A stretch of 64,000 nucleotides of DNA from positions 1 through 64,000 of the forward strand of contig CAZSDK010000015.1 in NCBI GenBank assembly GCA_964605655.1, given 5' to 3'. Both the position numbers and the translations under genes were made by a program. The stretch is from JAKLIX01 sp964605655 (lineage in GTDB: Bacteria; Bacteroidota; Bacteroidia; Bacteroidales; CAIXZF01). Below the pieces are notes generated by a model. The model was given only the letters and a program-made list of their open reading frames with translations, was not told the DNA's origin and did not search any database. Of the stretch, positions 54,354 through 63,983 are shown piece by piece (the stretch's first letter is position 1; each line of letters begins with the position of its first letter).

Positions 54354-56138
54354 CTATTGTTTTGACGCCGATTTGATATAATTGACCAGGCCTTTAGCGG
54401 CAAAAACACCCATCAGTTTGTCGGGTAAAGGTGCGAAACGGAACTCCTTACCGGCCACTTTAACCGAGCCATTCTTCATGTCAAGGACTACCTCATCGCC
54501 CTGGTGGTATGCCTCCACGACCTCGGGCAACACAATGATGGGAAGGCCTTGATTCACGGAAGAACGGTAAAAAATGCGGTTCACCGATTTCACGATGACT
54601 GCCTGAATGCCGGCATAGGAAAGACCTACCGAGGGATGTTCGCGGGAACTGCCACAACCAAAGTTGGCTCCTGCGATGATCACATCACCCGCTTTGACTT
54701 TTTCTGCAAACTGGTTGTCAAATCCTTTGAAAAGATAGGGAAGGATCTTGTCGCCTTCAGAACTGTTGATGTTATACGTGAGATTTCCGGCAAACATCTG
54801 GTCGGTGTTAAGGTTATCAACATCAGCATAGTTCCAGACCCCTCCCGAATAACGGTCATCACCCTCCGGGATGTCGACGGTCTTGCTCTGTTCCCTGGTA
54901 AAGGGATATTTGTCATTGGCCACGACACCCCTTGGATCGGTGATTTCACCGGCGAGTGCTGAATAGGCTACGGTTGCCGGTGAGGCCAGGTACACTTCCG
55001 ATAGGCTGTTCCCCATCCTTCCTTTGAAGTTACGGTTGGCGGTGGAGATCACCACGGTATTGTCGGCAGGGATTCCCTGTCCTGTCCCCAGGCAAGGTCC
55101 GCAGGAAGGTGCCAGCACGCTGCCGCCGGCCTCCATAAAGATCTTGATGAGCCCTTCTTCCATAGCAGTCAGATAGATATCCTGGGAGGCGGGAATGATG
55201 AGCAGCTGCAGATTCTTGGCCACTTTCTTCCCTTTGAGTATGGAGGCGGCGATGCGCAGATCTTCCAGACGGCCGTTGGTGCAGGTCCCGACCAGGGCCT
55301 GGTGAAGTTTCTTTCCCTGAACCTCCGAAACTGCTTTCACATTATCGACATGATGCGGAGCCGCGACTACCGGAAAAACATCATTCAGGTTGATATGAAT
55401 GACCTTCTTATATTCAGCCCCTTCATCAGCCCAGACGCCTTCTTTCTTTTCACCCAGGTAACTCCATAACACCTCGTCTGAAGGGAATGTCGCGGTCTTG
55501 GCACCCATCTCCGAGGCCAGGTTGGCGATGGTCATCCTGTCGGATACACTCAGGGTCTGAACACCAGGTCCGTGATATTCGATCGACATATAGTCGGCAC
55601 CGTCAGAACCCATCATTCCGATGATCCATAATGCCAGGTCTTTTGCTGCCACTCCATCCTTAAGTTTTCCATCCAGATGGATCTTGACAGACTCAGGTAC
55701 CCTGAACCAGGTCTCTCCCTGCTTCCAGAGCCCTGCGGTCTCCGTCCGGTCGATGCCGGCAGCAAAAGCATTGAAAGCGCCTGCTGTACACGTATGACTG
55801 TCGCTTCCCACCACAAGCATCCCCGGACGGGCATACAGGGCCATGATCTGATGACAGATGCCCTGTCCCACATCATGAAACTTTTCAACACCCTGTTCCT
55901 GGACCATCTCCCTGATCCTCAGGTAGTCGTTAGCTAGCTTGGAGTTGGTAGGCGGAGCATTGTGGTCGAGGGTGATCAGCAGCTGCTCAGGATATAATAC
56001 CTTGGTACCGCCCATCTTCTGGAAGGTCTTTTCGATACTGGCCGTGTTATCATGGCTCAGTACGATATCGGGTTTCTTAAAAACGATGCTTCCCACAGGT
56101 GCATCAAAAATCTTTTCAGCGAAGGTTCTCTGTGACAT
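54354..56138 (-). CDS. Aconitase-superfamily hydro-lyase, LeuC-LeuD-like fusion
   Basis: A 594-aa enzyme joining a large catalytic subunit and a swivel domain in one chain. The [4Fe-4S] ligands are Cys286 (GTCTNGR), Cys346 and Cys349 (SCGPCLG). SDSHT at 112-116 and TLDHN are conserved active-site stretches. The swivel domain has NFGCGSSREH and VNRIFYRSSVNQGLP. The fusion points to the homoaconitase / 3-isopropylmalate dehydratase or Aquifex-type aconitase group; citrate, homocitrate or isopropylmalate-type substrates are all possible. No leu gene is beside it. It follows the FAD/Fe-S oxidase by 40 nt on the same strand. Confidence 0.85.
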   Translation of the reverse strand: MSQRTFAEKIFDAPVGSIVFKKPDIVLSHDNTASIEKTFQKMGGTKVLYPEQLLITLDHNAPPTNSKLANDYLRIREMVQEQGVEKFHDVGQGICHQIMALYARPGMLVVGSDSHTCTAGAFNAFAAGIDRTETAGLWKQGETWFRVPESVKIHLDGKLKDGVAAKDLALWIIGMMGSDGADYMSIEYHGPGVQTLSVSDRMTIANLASEMGAKTATFPSDEVLWSYLGEKKEGVWADEGAEYKKVIHINLNDVFPVVAAPHHVDNVKAVSEVQGKKLHQALVGTCTNGRLEDLRIAASILKGKKVAKNLQLLIIPASQDIYLTAMEEGLIKIFMEAGGSVLAPSCGPCLGTGQGIPADNTVVISTANRNFKGRMGNSLSEVYLASPATVAYSALAGEITDPRGVVANDKYPFTREQSKTVDIPEGDDRYSGGVWNYADVDNLNTDQMFAGNLTYNINSSEGDKILPYLFKGFDNQFAEKVKAGDVIIAGANFGCGSSREHPSVGLSYAGIQAVIVKSVNRIFYRSSVNQGLPIIVLPEVVEAYHQGDEVVLDMKNGSVKVAGKEFRFAPLPDKLMGVFAAKGLVNYIKSASKQ

Positions 56139-56178
56139 ATCTCATGTAATTTTTTTGCTGTGCAAAGAAACGAAATTT

Positions 56179-59139
56179 TCAGATCATGGCATTATAGAGC
56201 ACTTCGACAGGATGCAGGGCCTGACGCCCGGTTCCGTCGTATATATGATGACGGCAGCTGGTACCCGAGGCTGCCACGATGCTCTCTGCCGCACTGTTCC
56301 TGATGGCAGGGAACAGTACCAGCTCCCCGACCTTCATCGAAAGCTCATAATGCTCCGACTCATAGCCGAATGAACCTGCCATGCCGCAACAACCGGAAGC
56401 TATCTCCTCGACCCGGTAATTCATTGGGATTTCCATGACCTTCCTCGCCGGCAGGGTCGACGCAAGTGACTTTTGCTGGCAGTGACCATGATACAGTATC
56501 TGTCGTGGAACGGATGAAAACTGGTCCTGACGGATATGTCCGGCCTCATATTCCTTCCAAAGGAACTCCTCTACCAGCAGACAGTTGGGCGCCAGTCGTC
56601 TGGCATCAGCCTTCAGGGGATCAGAGACCAAGTCCGGGTATTCATCCCTGAAAGAAAGGATGGCTGAAGGCTCAATTCCGAGAAGTGGTGTCTCCCGGCT
56701 CACCTGGTCCTTCAACAATTCAACATTCTGATCAGCCAGTTTCCGGGCTTTCTTCAGCATCCCTTTGGAAATATGGGCCCGCCCGCTCTCAACATGTTCA
56801 GGGACTTCCACCTCGTATCCCAGGCGTTTCAGCAACATCACAGCCTTCATTCCGATCTCCACATCCTGGTAGTTGGTGAACTCATCCAGGAAAAACATCA
56901 CCTTCCCCTGTGAGGACAAGGAAGCCGGAATACCGGAGAAGGTCTTTCGCATCCAGCGCTTCAAAGAATGACGGTAGATTCGCGGAAGCGGCCTCTGGGG
57001 TGCAAAACCCAGCATTCTTTTTATCAGCCAGGATAAGACAGGGTTGGTGACGGAAAAGTTGTAGACTGCAGGTAAGATCATGGCTTTTCGGTGAATGGAA
57101 CCGATCTTGCTGATCATTCTGCTTCTGAAGGGCACGCCATGAACATCGTACCATTGTTGCAGAAACTCAGCCTTGTACTTTGCCATGTCCACATTGGACG
57201 GACATTCTGACTTGCATCCTTTGCAGGAAAGGCAGAGATCCAAGATATCCTTGATCTCCTGGTGGTCAAAAGGATTGACTTTGTGTGAGTTGGTGAGGAA
57301 CTCACGGAGTACGTTCGCTCGGGCGCGGGTTGTGTTCTTTTCGTTCCGTGTGGCCATATAACTCGGGCACATCGTCCCTCCGATGATCTCGCTTTTCCTG
57401 CAGTCGCCTGAGCCGTTGCACTGTTCCACCGCCCTGAGGATCCCTTTGGAAGTGGAAAAATCAAGATAGGTCTGGATCTCCCTCACCTTCTGGCCTGTCT
57501 GGTATCTCAGGAAAGCATCCATGGGTGGCGTTCCGGTGATCTTCCCCGGGTTGAAGATCCCCACCGGGTCCCATGTCCTTTTAATCTCCTTGAGCAACTC
57601 AAAGTTTTTTTCCCCGATCATCAGGGGAACAAACTCTCCTCTTAACCTGCCATCACCATGTTCTCCACTCAGAGAACCCCTGTATTTCTTAACAATATGA
57701 GCGATTTCTGTCGGAACTTTCCGGAAAAGCTCCCTGTCATGCGGGTTCTTCAGGTCCAGTACCGGCTTCAGATGCAGTTCTCCCGTAGCTATGTGGGCAT
57801 AATACACGCAGTCCAGCCCGTTTTGATCCAGTATCTTCATGAAGTCCTTCATATAGGAAGGAAGATCCTGCGGACTGACAGCCGTATCTTCGATCATGGT
57901 CACCGGTTTGGCATCTCCTGGCACATTCGACAGGAGACCCAGCCCCGCCTTTCTGAGGGCCCATACTTTATTCATGTCGGGTCCTTTCACCACGGGAAAA
58001 TGGTATCCGTAGCCGGCTTCCCTGAAGGCTTTCTCCATAGCCCGGGTGAGCTGGTCGATCTCTTCCCCGATCTCGCTCATAAACTCTACCACAAGGATGG
58101 CAGCCGGCTCCCCTTCAATGAAAAAACGGTTCTTCCTCTGGGTAATATTCTCCTTGGTACACTCAATGATGATATGATCGATGAGCTCTACTGAGGCAGG
58201 CTTGAACTTTAAAGCCACCAGGTTCCCTTCAAAAGCCTCCTCCAGGGTGTGGCAATGGACACATACCAGCGCCTTTTCCTTTGGAGGAAGGGGAACCAGG
58301 TTCAGGGTTATCTCCGTCATAAACACCAGGGTCCCCTCTGACCCTGCAATCAACTTACTGAAATTGAACCATTTCCTTTCACCGCTCCCCGTATGGGAGG
58401 CCCCTTCCTCGATGAACGGTTCCATATCAAGCAACAGGTCAATGGCATAGCCTGTGTTCCTTCTCTTGATATCAGGATGAGGGTACTCCTTACGAATCTC
58501 CTCCCTGACGGCAGCATCCTTCAACATCCCGGAGATATGCCTGTATATCTCCCCTTCCAGGGTATCGGGCCTGCACTTCTTGTCAAACTCATGAACATCA
58601 ATATCATGAAAATGCACCTCTGATCCGTCACTCAGGTACCCTTTCACTGCCAGAGTGTGGTCACGTGTGGACCCGTAAAGGATCGAATGGGCGCCACAGG
58701 AATTATTGCCTACCATGCCACCGATCATACAACGGTTAGAGGTCGAAGTCTCCGGTCCGAAAAACAATCCGTAGGGTTCCAGTGTCTTGTTAAGCTCATC
58801 CAACACCACACCGGGCTCCACCCTGACCCATCGTTCCTCCGGATTGATTTCCAGCACCCTTGTCATATAACGCGACACATCCACCACGATCCCTGATCCG
58901 ACGACCTGTCCGGCCAGTGAGGTCCCTGCAGTCCGGGGAATAAGTGGCAACCTGTGCTGCCTGGCAAATTCGATTAAAATACGGATGTCTTCCTTTACCT
59001 TGGGCCTGGCGACAGCCAGAGGTTTTTCCCGGTAAACGGAAGCATCGGTGGAATACATGAGCAGGGTGGACTCATCCAGGAAAATATCACCCCTGAACCT
59101 GGAAAGAAGCCAGGGAAGGTTGTCATGCAGTACGCTCAT
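56179..59139 (-). CDS. FAD- and Fe-S-containing 2-hydroxyacid oxidase (GlcD-GlcF/YdiJ-like fusion)
   Basis: A 986-aa flavoprotein. The FAD-binding PCMH domain occupies about residues 20-250 (PLIPRTAGTSLAGQ at 65-78, GNNSCGAHSILYGSTRDH), and the FAD-oxidase C-terminal domain reaches about 530 (GEHGDGRLRGEFVP). Fe-S motifs follow (CNGSGDCRKSEIIGGTMC and CLSCKGCKSECP). At the C terminus is a CCG (heterodisulfide-reductase-like) domain (GHCQQKSL, SGCCGMAGSFGYE). Proteins of this layout oxidise D-lactate or D-2-hydroxyglutarate. It has its own promoter at 59183-59212 and is followed by the aconitase-family gene. The hairpin just upstream is described separately. Confidence 0.92.
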   Translation of the reverse strand: MSVLHDNLPWLLSRFRGDIFLDESTLLMYSTDASVYREKPLAVARPKVKEDIRILIEFARQHRLPLIPRTAGTSLAGQVVGSGIVVDVSRYMTRVLEINPEERWVRVEPGVVLDELNKTLEPYGLFFGPETSTSNRCMIGGMVGNNSCGAHSILYGSTRDHTLAVKGYLSDGSEVHFHDIDVHEFDKKCRPDTLEGEIYRHISGMLKDAAVREEIRKEYPHPDIKRRNTGYAIDLLLDMEPFIEEGASHTGSGERKWFNFSKLIAGSEGTLVFMTEITLNLVPLPPKEKALVCVHCHTLEEAFEGNLVALKFKPASVELIDHIIIECTKENITQRKNRFFIEGEPAAILVVEFMSEIGEEIDQLTRAMEKAFREAGYGYHFPVVKGPDMNKVWALRKAGLGLLSNVPGDAKPVTMIEDTAVSPQDLPSYMKDFMKILDQNGLDCVYYAHIATGELHLKPVLDLKNPHDRELFRKVPTEIAHIVKKYRGSLSGEHGDGRLRGEFVPLMIGEKNFELLKEIKRTWDPVGIFNPGKITGTPPMDAFLRYQTGQKVREIQTYLDFSTSKGILRAVEQCNGSGDCRKSEIIGGTMCPSYMATRNEKNTTRARANVLREFLTNSHKVNPFDHQEIKDILDLCLSCKGCKSECPSNVDMAKYKAEFLQQWYDVHGVPFRSRMISKIGSIHRKAMILPAVYNFSVTNPVLSWLIKRMLGFAPQRPLPRIYRHSLKRWMRKTFSGIPASLSSQGKVMFFLDEFTNYQDVEIGMKAVMLLKRLGYEVEVPEHVESGRAHISKGMLKKARKLADQNVELLKDQVSRETPLLGIEPSAILSFRDEYPDLVSDPLKADARRLAPNCLLVEEFLWKEYEAGHIRQDQFSSVPRQILYHGHCQQKSLASTLPARKVMEIPMNYRVEEIASGCCGMAGSFGYESEHYELSMKVGELVLFPAIRNSAAESIVAASGTSCRHHIYDGTGRQALHPVEVLYNAMI

Positions 59140-59156
59140 ATTCTTTATTTTATAAG

Positions 59157-59181
59157 AAAGCAGACCGCTAAAGTCTGCTTT
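59157..59181. terminator. Hairpin between the DUF1338 gene and the FAD oxidase gene
   Basis: AAAGCAGAC / GTCTGCTTT, 9 bp, with a 7-nt loop. Followed on the minus strand by a short T-rich stretch. It starts 2 nt beyond the -7 box at 59183, so it could terminate the DUF1338 transcript or form the 5' end of the oxidase mRNA, or both. Confidence 0.7.
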
Positions 59182-59182
59182 A

Positions 59183-59212
59183 CAAAGGTAAAGAATAAGG
59201 CTTGGCTTACAA
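59183..59212 (-). promoter_or_regulatory. Promoter of the FAD oxidase gene
   Basis: On the minus strand, TTG (59210-59212), a 19-nt spacer and TACCTTTG (59183-59190). The ATG at 59139 is about 45 nt downstream. Confidence 0.65.
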
Positions 59213-59268
59213 GAGAATCAAAGGGATATCAACAGCAGTCCTGCTAACCCGAACTGCGTCGTACGGAA

Positions 59269-60069
59269 CTACTTATTGTCGGTAGACTCAAAGATCTTGT
59301 CGGCCGATTGGGCGATGAAACCCGAATACAATTTCCCGTCAGCATCGGGATAACGACGGGCAAATTCATAATAACAGGCAGGGATCTCGTAATCACCTTC
59401 AATAAAGGAGATCAGCTTCCTTCCGGCACGTGTGCTCGACTGTTCCAGCAATTCGGCAGGAGTGCCTTTGACCTCTCCCCCGCTGTCGTTGAGCTGAAAG
59501 CCTTTGACTTTCAGAAACTGGTTCACCTTTTGAACGCTGTCCAGATTCTTCAGGAAGTTGACACTGACCGTAAAATGATTCGCACAGAAGCCCCACGCAT
59601 AGACCCAGGCAGCGTATTCAGATTCCTTCCGGAGCTTGTCATATACCTGGTAGGACGGGACCTTCCATAGCCGGCCTGAGTAGATCAACTCGCCGGAACC
59701 CAAGCGGTCGGCAGGGACCTGGTCCACGATCTCCCTGACAGTATCCTGCAGAAATGTACTGAAATCACCGGTCACCAGCTGGGAAATGAAAACACGGGGT
59801 GCTTCTTTGTCGGTCTGGTGTTCATAATGTTTCGCAAAAAGGTGTTTCTCTTCAAACACATATTCACCTTTCAGCTCATAACCGGCTGCAAGAAAGGGCT
59901 TTGAAAGAACATCCACCGATATCCTGGGATCATCGAAAGTCCTGAAGGCAATATGATCGTTCACGACCTTTTCTCCTTCGGCAAGAAAGGCATCATAGAC
60001 CAAACGGGCATGGGGATTGTCCTCGGTGTACATTTTCCAGAGACGTTCAAAAATTGTGTTGGCTTCCAT
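59269..60069 (-). CDS. DUF1338-family protein, 2-oxoadipate dioxygenase/decarboxylase-like
   Basis: A 266-aa member of the DUF1338 (HglS/YdcJ-like) family of vicinal-oxygen-chelate-type iron enzymes. Candidate metal ligands are His in VNDHIAFRTFDDPR, His in CANHFTVSVNFLKN and Glu in ACYYEFARRYPD. The characterised HglS enzyme of Pseudomonas converts 2-oxoadipate to D-2-hydroxyglutarate. It is longer, and this shorter form may differ in substrate. It lies 55 nt after lplA and 130 nt before the FAD oxidase gene on the same strand, which is suggestive. Confidence 0.82.
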   Translation of the reverse strand: MEANTIFERLWKMYTEDNPHARLVYDAFLAEGEKVVNDHIAFRTFDDPRISVDVLSKPFLAAGYELKGEYVFEEKHLFAKHYEHQTDKEAPRVFISQLVTGDFSTFLQDTVREIVDQVPADRLGSGELIYSGRLWKVPSYQVYDKLRKESEYAAWVYAWGFCANHFTVSVNFLKNLDSVQKVNQFLKVKGFQLNDSGGEVKGTPAELLEQSSTRAGRKLISFIEGDYEIPACYYEFARRYPDADGKLYSGFIAQSADKIFESTDNK

Positions 60070-60124
60070 ATCTGTTTCTAATGTTTCCTTACCAAACAGT
60101 TAAGAACGTCTTTTGTTTGACAGG

Positions 60125-61105
60125 TCAAAACATACCGTCGATGAATTCGCTTTTTTCAACTTGGAGGAGATACAATCCGATTTCTATGGACGACAGCCGC
60201 TCTCCCACGGCACGCTTCTCGTGCCGGCATCCCTTAAGAAGGTCTTCCAGTTCCTCGGTGTCTCGGGTATTGAAAAAATCACCGAAAATTTTGATATTCC
60301 GTATGATACCATTCTCCACATCCAGGTCAAACTCAATCTTGCCGCCTTTGGTTTTAACAAACCTCTGAAAGGTATATTTGGGCGAATATCCGAAATTCCA
60401 ATCCCAGGTACCGTACTTCTGATCGACCAGCGACTGTATTCTTGCCTTATCTTCTGTGGTGAGCTCATAGGAAACCGCATCCGGGTACATTTCCTGGATA
60501 TGATCCATGATAAGGTCCTTGAAATCAAGAATATTCAGAGGCTTCGAAAGGTGCTCGCTAATGTTAGTCACCCGGCTTCTCACCGACTTGACCGCCTTAT
60601 CCTGGAATTTCAAAGGATCCACGTTCAGAGCAGCAGTCAGATCGGTCATCACCGAAGAAAAAAGAAGGGTGCCGTGATGCAACACCCGGTTCTTGTAAAC
60701 ATGCTCGGCATTACCTGAGAATTTCCTTCCTTCTATGGTCAGATCATTCCTTCCTTCGAAACGGGCATCGATATCCAGTTTCCTCAAAACATCCAGGATG
60801 GGCAAGGTATACTTATGAAAATCAACCAGTTGATTAGCCTCTCCATTCATGATGAACGTGAAATTAAGATTCCCCAGGTCATGAAAAACAGTTCCTCCGC
60901 CCGACAGTCGCCTAACCACTTTGATTTTATTTTGTCTGACGAAATCCACATTGATCTCCGCCAGGGCATTCTGATGTTTTCCAACGATGATGGAGGGAGC
61001 ATTCCGCCACAGCGTGAACAGGTCGTCAGAAAATTCTTTCAGCAGGTACTCCTCGGTAGCCAGGTTAAAATAAGGATCGGTGGAGGGATAAAAGATGCAA
61101 AGCAT
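60125..61105 (-). CDS. lplA: Lipoate-protein ligase A
   Basis: A 326-aa lipoate ligase that attaches scavenged lipoate to 2-oxoacid dehydrogenases and the glycine cleavage system. The catalytic domain has VVRRLSGGGTVFHDLGNLNF and the lysine-containing KFSGNAEHVYKNRVLHHGTLLF, and a C-terminal accessory domain (residues about 240-326) is present. It begins the minus-strand run that continues with DUF1338. Confidence 0.95.
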   Translation of the reverse strand: MLCIFYPSTDPYFNLATEEYLLKEFSDDLFTLWRNAPSIIVGKHQNALAEINVDFVRQNKIKVVRRLSGGGTVFHDLGNLNFTFIMNGEANQLVDFHKYTLPILDVLRKLDIDARFEGRNDLTIEGRKFSGNAEHVYKNRVLHHGTLLFSSVMTDLTAALNVDPLKFQDKAVKSVRSRVTNISEHLSKPLNILDFKDLIMDHIQEMYPDAVSYELTTEDKARIQSLVDQKYGTWDWNFGYSPKYTFQRFVKTKGGKIEFDLDVENGIIRNIKIFGDFFNTRDTEELEDLLKGCRHEKRAVGERLSSIEIGLYLLQVEKSEFIDGMF

Positions 61106-61231
61106 ACAGGTGAATTTTGATTGCTAAAATACTGATTTTTGAAGTGTACGGGTAAAATTGCCGGTTAGTCTCCGTTCACTGAGATACTCAGGTACAGGCC
61201 AGAATTCACTATCTTTATCATCGAATAACGG

Positions 61232-62251
61232 ATGAATAAGATGAAAAAGATCATACGGAGTCTTTGCCTTTTCACTGAGAACCCGGGTGAAAATTCCCTG
61301 CTCAGGTTATCATACCTCAGAAAGATACTGGAAGAGGCAGGTTTTGAGATACAAACTCGCAGGCTCGTGACAGGAGGAAAAACCATCAAAGAGCTGAATC
61401 ATTTCCGGGAAGATCGGGAACTTTTCCTGGGTGCCGGCACGCTGAGCAGGGAACAGGTCAACACTCAGTTGGAGGATTACCTCAGTGCAGGGATGATCTC
61501 TTTCAACCTGGAGATCCATGACCGGGTGAGCAGGGAAGACGTCGATATTCTTTTCCGTTTGATTACTCAGAAGGCAGAAAAGACCTTCCTTTTTTCATAT
61601 ACCTTTTCAAACCCGGTTTCCACTCCCTATTTCCCGGCAGCCCACTTTGGAAGGGACGGATTTTCCCTGGGACTCCAGCCCACCGACCTCTCGGAAGGCT
61701 GTGACAGCCTGCATACCTGGCTATACAGGACTCGTGAAGTCTGGTATGAGCTTCTTTCCATCCTGGAAGACGAGCCTGATTTCCTGGGTATTGACTCCTC
61801 CATTGCCCCCATGTATTCGGGCGACAGTAGCCTGGTTCATCTCATCAACAGGACCCGTGGTTCTTTTGAGCAGGCCGTGACCAGCGACGTCTTTGTGAGC
61901 CTTTCCAGGTTCATCAAAGAAGAAAATCCCAAGCCCGTCGGACTGTGTGGCATCATGTTCCCCTGCCTGGAAGATTTCCTGCTGGCGGATGAATATGAGA
62001 AAGGTGCTTTTTCAATTGAAAGAAACATCTTCCTTTCCCTGCACTCCGGCCTGGGTATCGACACCTATCCGGTAGGAACGGATGAAGACCCTGAAAGGAT
62101 CCGGCAGATCCTGAACCTGCTGATGGCCCTGTCGCAGAAATATGGAAAACCTTTGTCAGCCCGGTTCATTTCCGACGGCAAGACCCGCATCGGACAGAAG
62201 AGCGATTTTCAAAACAAATTTTTAAAAGATGTGGTGATTCGTCCTTTATAA
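61232..62251 (+). CDS. DUF711-family protein
   Basis: A 339-aa protein resembling DUF711. Recognisable parts are SLCLFTENPG at the N terminus, LVTGGKTIKEL, the conserved GLCGIMFPCLEDFLLADEYE and GLGIDTYPVGTDEDPERI. Members are mostly uncharacterised; some are annotated as glycyl-radical-like because of distant fold similarity, which I do not claim. An in-frame Met two codons downstream (61241) is an alternative start. It stands alone, divergent from lplA. Confidence 0.75.
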   Translation: MNKMKKIIRSLCLFTENPGENSLLRLSYLRKILEEAGFEIQTRRLVTGGKTIKELNHFREDRELFLGAGTLSREQVNTQLEDYLSAGMISFNLEIHDRVSREDVDILFRLITQKAEKTFLFSYTFSNPVSTPYFPAAHFGRDGFSLGLQPTDLSEGCDSLHTWLYRTREVWYELLSILEDEPDFLGIDSSIAPMYSGDSSLVHLINRTRGSFEQAVTSDVFVSLSRFIKEENPKPVGLCGIMFPCLEDFLLADEYEKGAFSIERNIFLSLHSGLGIDTYPVGTDEDPERIRQILNLLMALSQKYGKPLSARFISDGKTRIGQKSDFQNKFLKDVVIRPL

Positions 62252-62358
62252 ACATCAATGTTGAATATATAAAATATCCATACAAACACTGTTCATACCA
62301 ACCATGAATGATAATAATGGATATTCCATTTGACCGATAAAATCAAAATTATTACCAG

Positions 62359-63756
62359 ATGAAAACCCAAAGGGCTATCTCTTTACTTTCGACATTCCTT
62401 ATACTAGGAAGCCTGCAGGCACAACAACCCATGGTGAGCACCTGTATGGGCACCGGTCAGCCCGGCCTGGTGAACGGCAGCATCGACTCAGCCCGGCTCA
62501 ACCATCCTTTCGGACTCTTTTATGCCACGGACGGCAGTTTGTACGTGGCTGACGCCAACAACCACTGTATCAGGCTCATATACCCGAATTCACAGGCAAG
62601 TACCCTGGCTGGCACCGGTGTCGCCGGGTTTCAGGACGGGCCACTGCTCACTGCCCGTTTCAACAGTCCTTCCGGCCTTTGCGTCGATGCCGATTCAGGG
62701 ATTGTGTATGTGTGTGATTTCCAGAACCAGCGCATCAGGAAGATACAGAACGGGATGGTAAGCACCCTCGCAGGGACAGGCGTGGCGGGTTACCTCGACG
62801 GGCCAGGTTCCCAGGCACAGTTCAACTACCCCCGGGGTATCTGCCGTGATGCCCAGGGAAATCTTTATATTGCTGACAGCTGGAATCACCGTATCAGGAA
62901 GATCACTCCCGACGGAACCGTGAGCACCTACGCCGGAGGCGGATCAGCCATGGGAGTCGGTTCTATCGGTTCTTTGCTCGACGGACAAGACACCGCAGCC
63001 CGGTTCTACACACCCTCCGGCATCACCATCGACCTGCAGGGCAACCTCTATGTTGCCGATGCCTACAACCACCGCATCAGGAAAATAGACACCCAGCAGC
63101 TGGTCACTACCCTGGCAGGCAGCGGTCCCACCGGACAGAACCAGGGCGGCTTCCAGGACGGACCCGCCAACACGGCCCGTTTCAACACGCCTACCGAAGT
63201 CTTTTATACCTGCTGTTACTGTCCCGATAACGGAGAAGCCGTGTTTGTCTCCGATACCTATAACAACAGGATCAGGGCCGTCAGGCAGTTGACCGGCAGT
63301 CCTTACGTTTCCACCTATGCAGGCACCGGACAGGCCGGTTTTGTAGACGGACCGGCCGATTCAGCCCGCTTCAATTACCCCAGGGGACTGTCAGGAATCT
63401 TTGGTAATGCCAGTTGTTTCATGTTTCTGGCCGACTACAACAATAACGTCATCCGCTCCATTCATGATTACTTCACGGGAATGGATGAGGAAAACAGCAT
63501 TTCCCGGAAGGTAAAAGTATACCCCAACCCTTGTTCCGGGTCGCTCTATGTGGCGATAGAAGGTCATTCTGCTTCGACCTTGCGTCTCGAGTTGTATGAC
63601 ATCCTGGGCAGAAGGGTGATCCAACCGGTTGAATCCGGAGAAAGCAAGGCCGTCCTGGATTTATCAGGCCTGAAGGACGGATGGTACCTGCTGAAGGTTA
63701 TTTTTTCGGATGGCATTATCCTTACGTCGAAAGTGATCCTCAGGGCTTCGAATTAA
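62359..63756 (+). CDS. NHL-repeat secreted protein with T9SS type A sorting domain
   Basis: A 465-aa protein with a signal peptide (AISLLSTFLILGSLQAQ). Residues about 30-370 carry five or six NHL repeats (LYVADANNHCIRLI, LYIADSWNHRIRKI, LYVADAYNHRIRKI, VFVSDTYNNRIRAV) making a six-bladed propeller, with the typical GTGQAGFVDGPADSARFNYP linkers. The C terminus (KVYPNPCSGSLYVAI ... SKVILRASN) is a T9SS type A sorting domain. It is exported and probably surface attached; the ligand is unknown. Confidence 0.93.
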   Translation: MKTQRAISLLSTFLILGSLQAQQPMVSTCMGTGQPGLVNGSIDSARLNHPFGLFYATDGSLYVADANNHCIRLIYPNSQASTLAGTGVAGFQDGPLLTARFNSPSGLCVDADSGIVYVCDFQNQRIRKIQNGMVSTLAGTGVAGYLDGPGSQAQFNYPRGICRDAQGNLYIADSWNHRIRKITPDGTVSTYAGGGSAMGVGSIGSLLDGQDTAARFYTPSGITIDLQGNLYVADAYNHRIRKIDTQQLVTTLAGSGPTGQNQGGFQDGPANTARFNTPTEVFYTCCYCPDNGEAVFVSDTYNNRIRAVRQLTGSPYVSTYAGTGQAGFVDGPADSARFNYPRGLSGIFGNASCFMFLADYNNNVIRSIHDYFTGMDEENSISRKVKVYPNPCSGSLYVAIEGHSASTLRLELYDILGRRVIQPVESGESKAVLDLSGLKDGWYLLKVIFSDGIILTSKVILRASN

Positions 63757-63828
63757 GCTGAGATACCTCAGCAATTGTGCCTCATGAACCGGCAACAACC
63801 TTTCCACAGCCCTATTTTCCACTTTCCT

Positions 63829-63880
63829 CACCTTATCTTAAGTGACCTAAGTGCCTTAAGTGGTTATCATCACCACTTAG
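63829..63880. repeat. AAGTGCCTTAAGTGG-type palindromic repeat, copy 2, at the gap edge
   Basis: Contains the 16-mer shared with 41492-41543 and the inverted CCTTAAGTGG / CCACTTAGG arms. It stands directly before the scaffold gap. Its first 17 nt are repeated after the gap (63984-64000). Confidence 0.8.
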
Positions 63881-63883
63881 GAA

Positions 63884-63983
63884 NNNNNNNNNNNNNNNNN
63901 NNNNNNNNNNNNNNNNNNNNNNNNNNNNNNNNNNNNNNNNNNNNNNNNNNNNNNNNNNNNNNNNNNNNNNNNNNNNNNNNNNN
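63884..63983. other. Assembly gap (100 N)
   Basis: Exactly 100 N bases, the usual placeholder for a gap of unknown size. The last 17 nt of the window (63984-64000) repeat 63829-63845, so the sequence on the two sides is partly the same. Confidence 0.98.
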
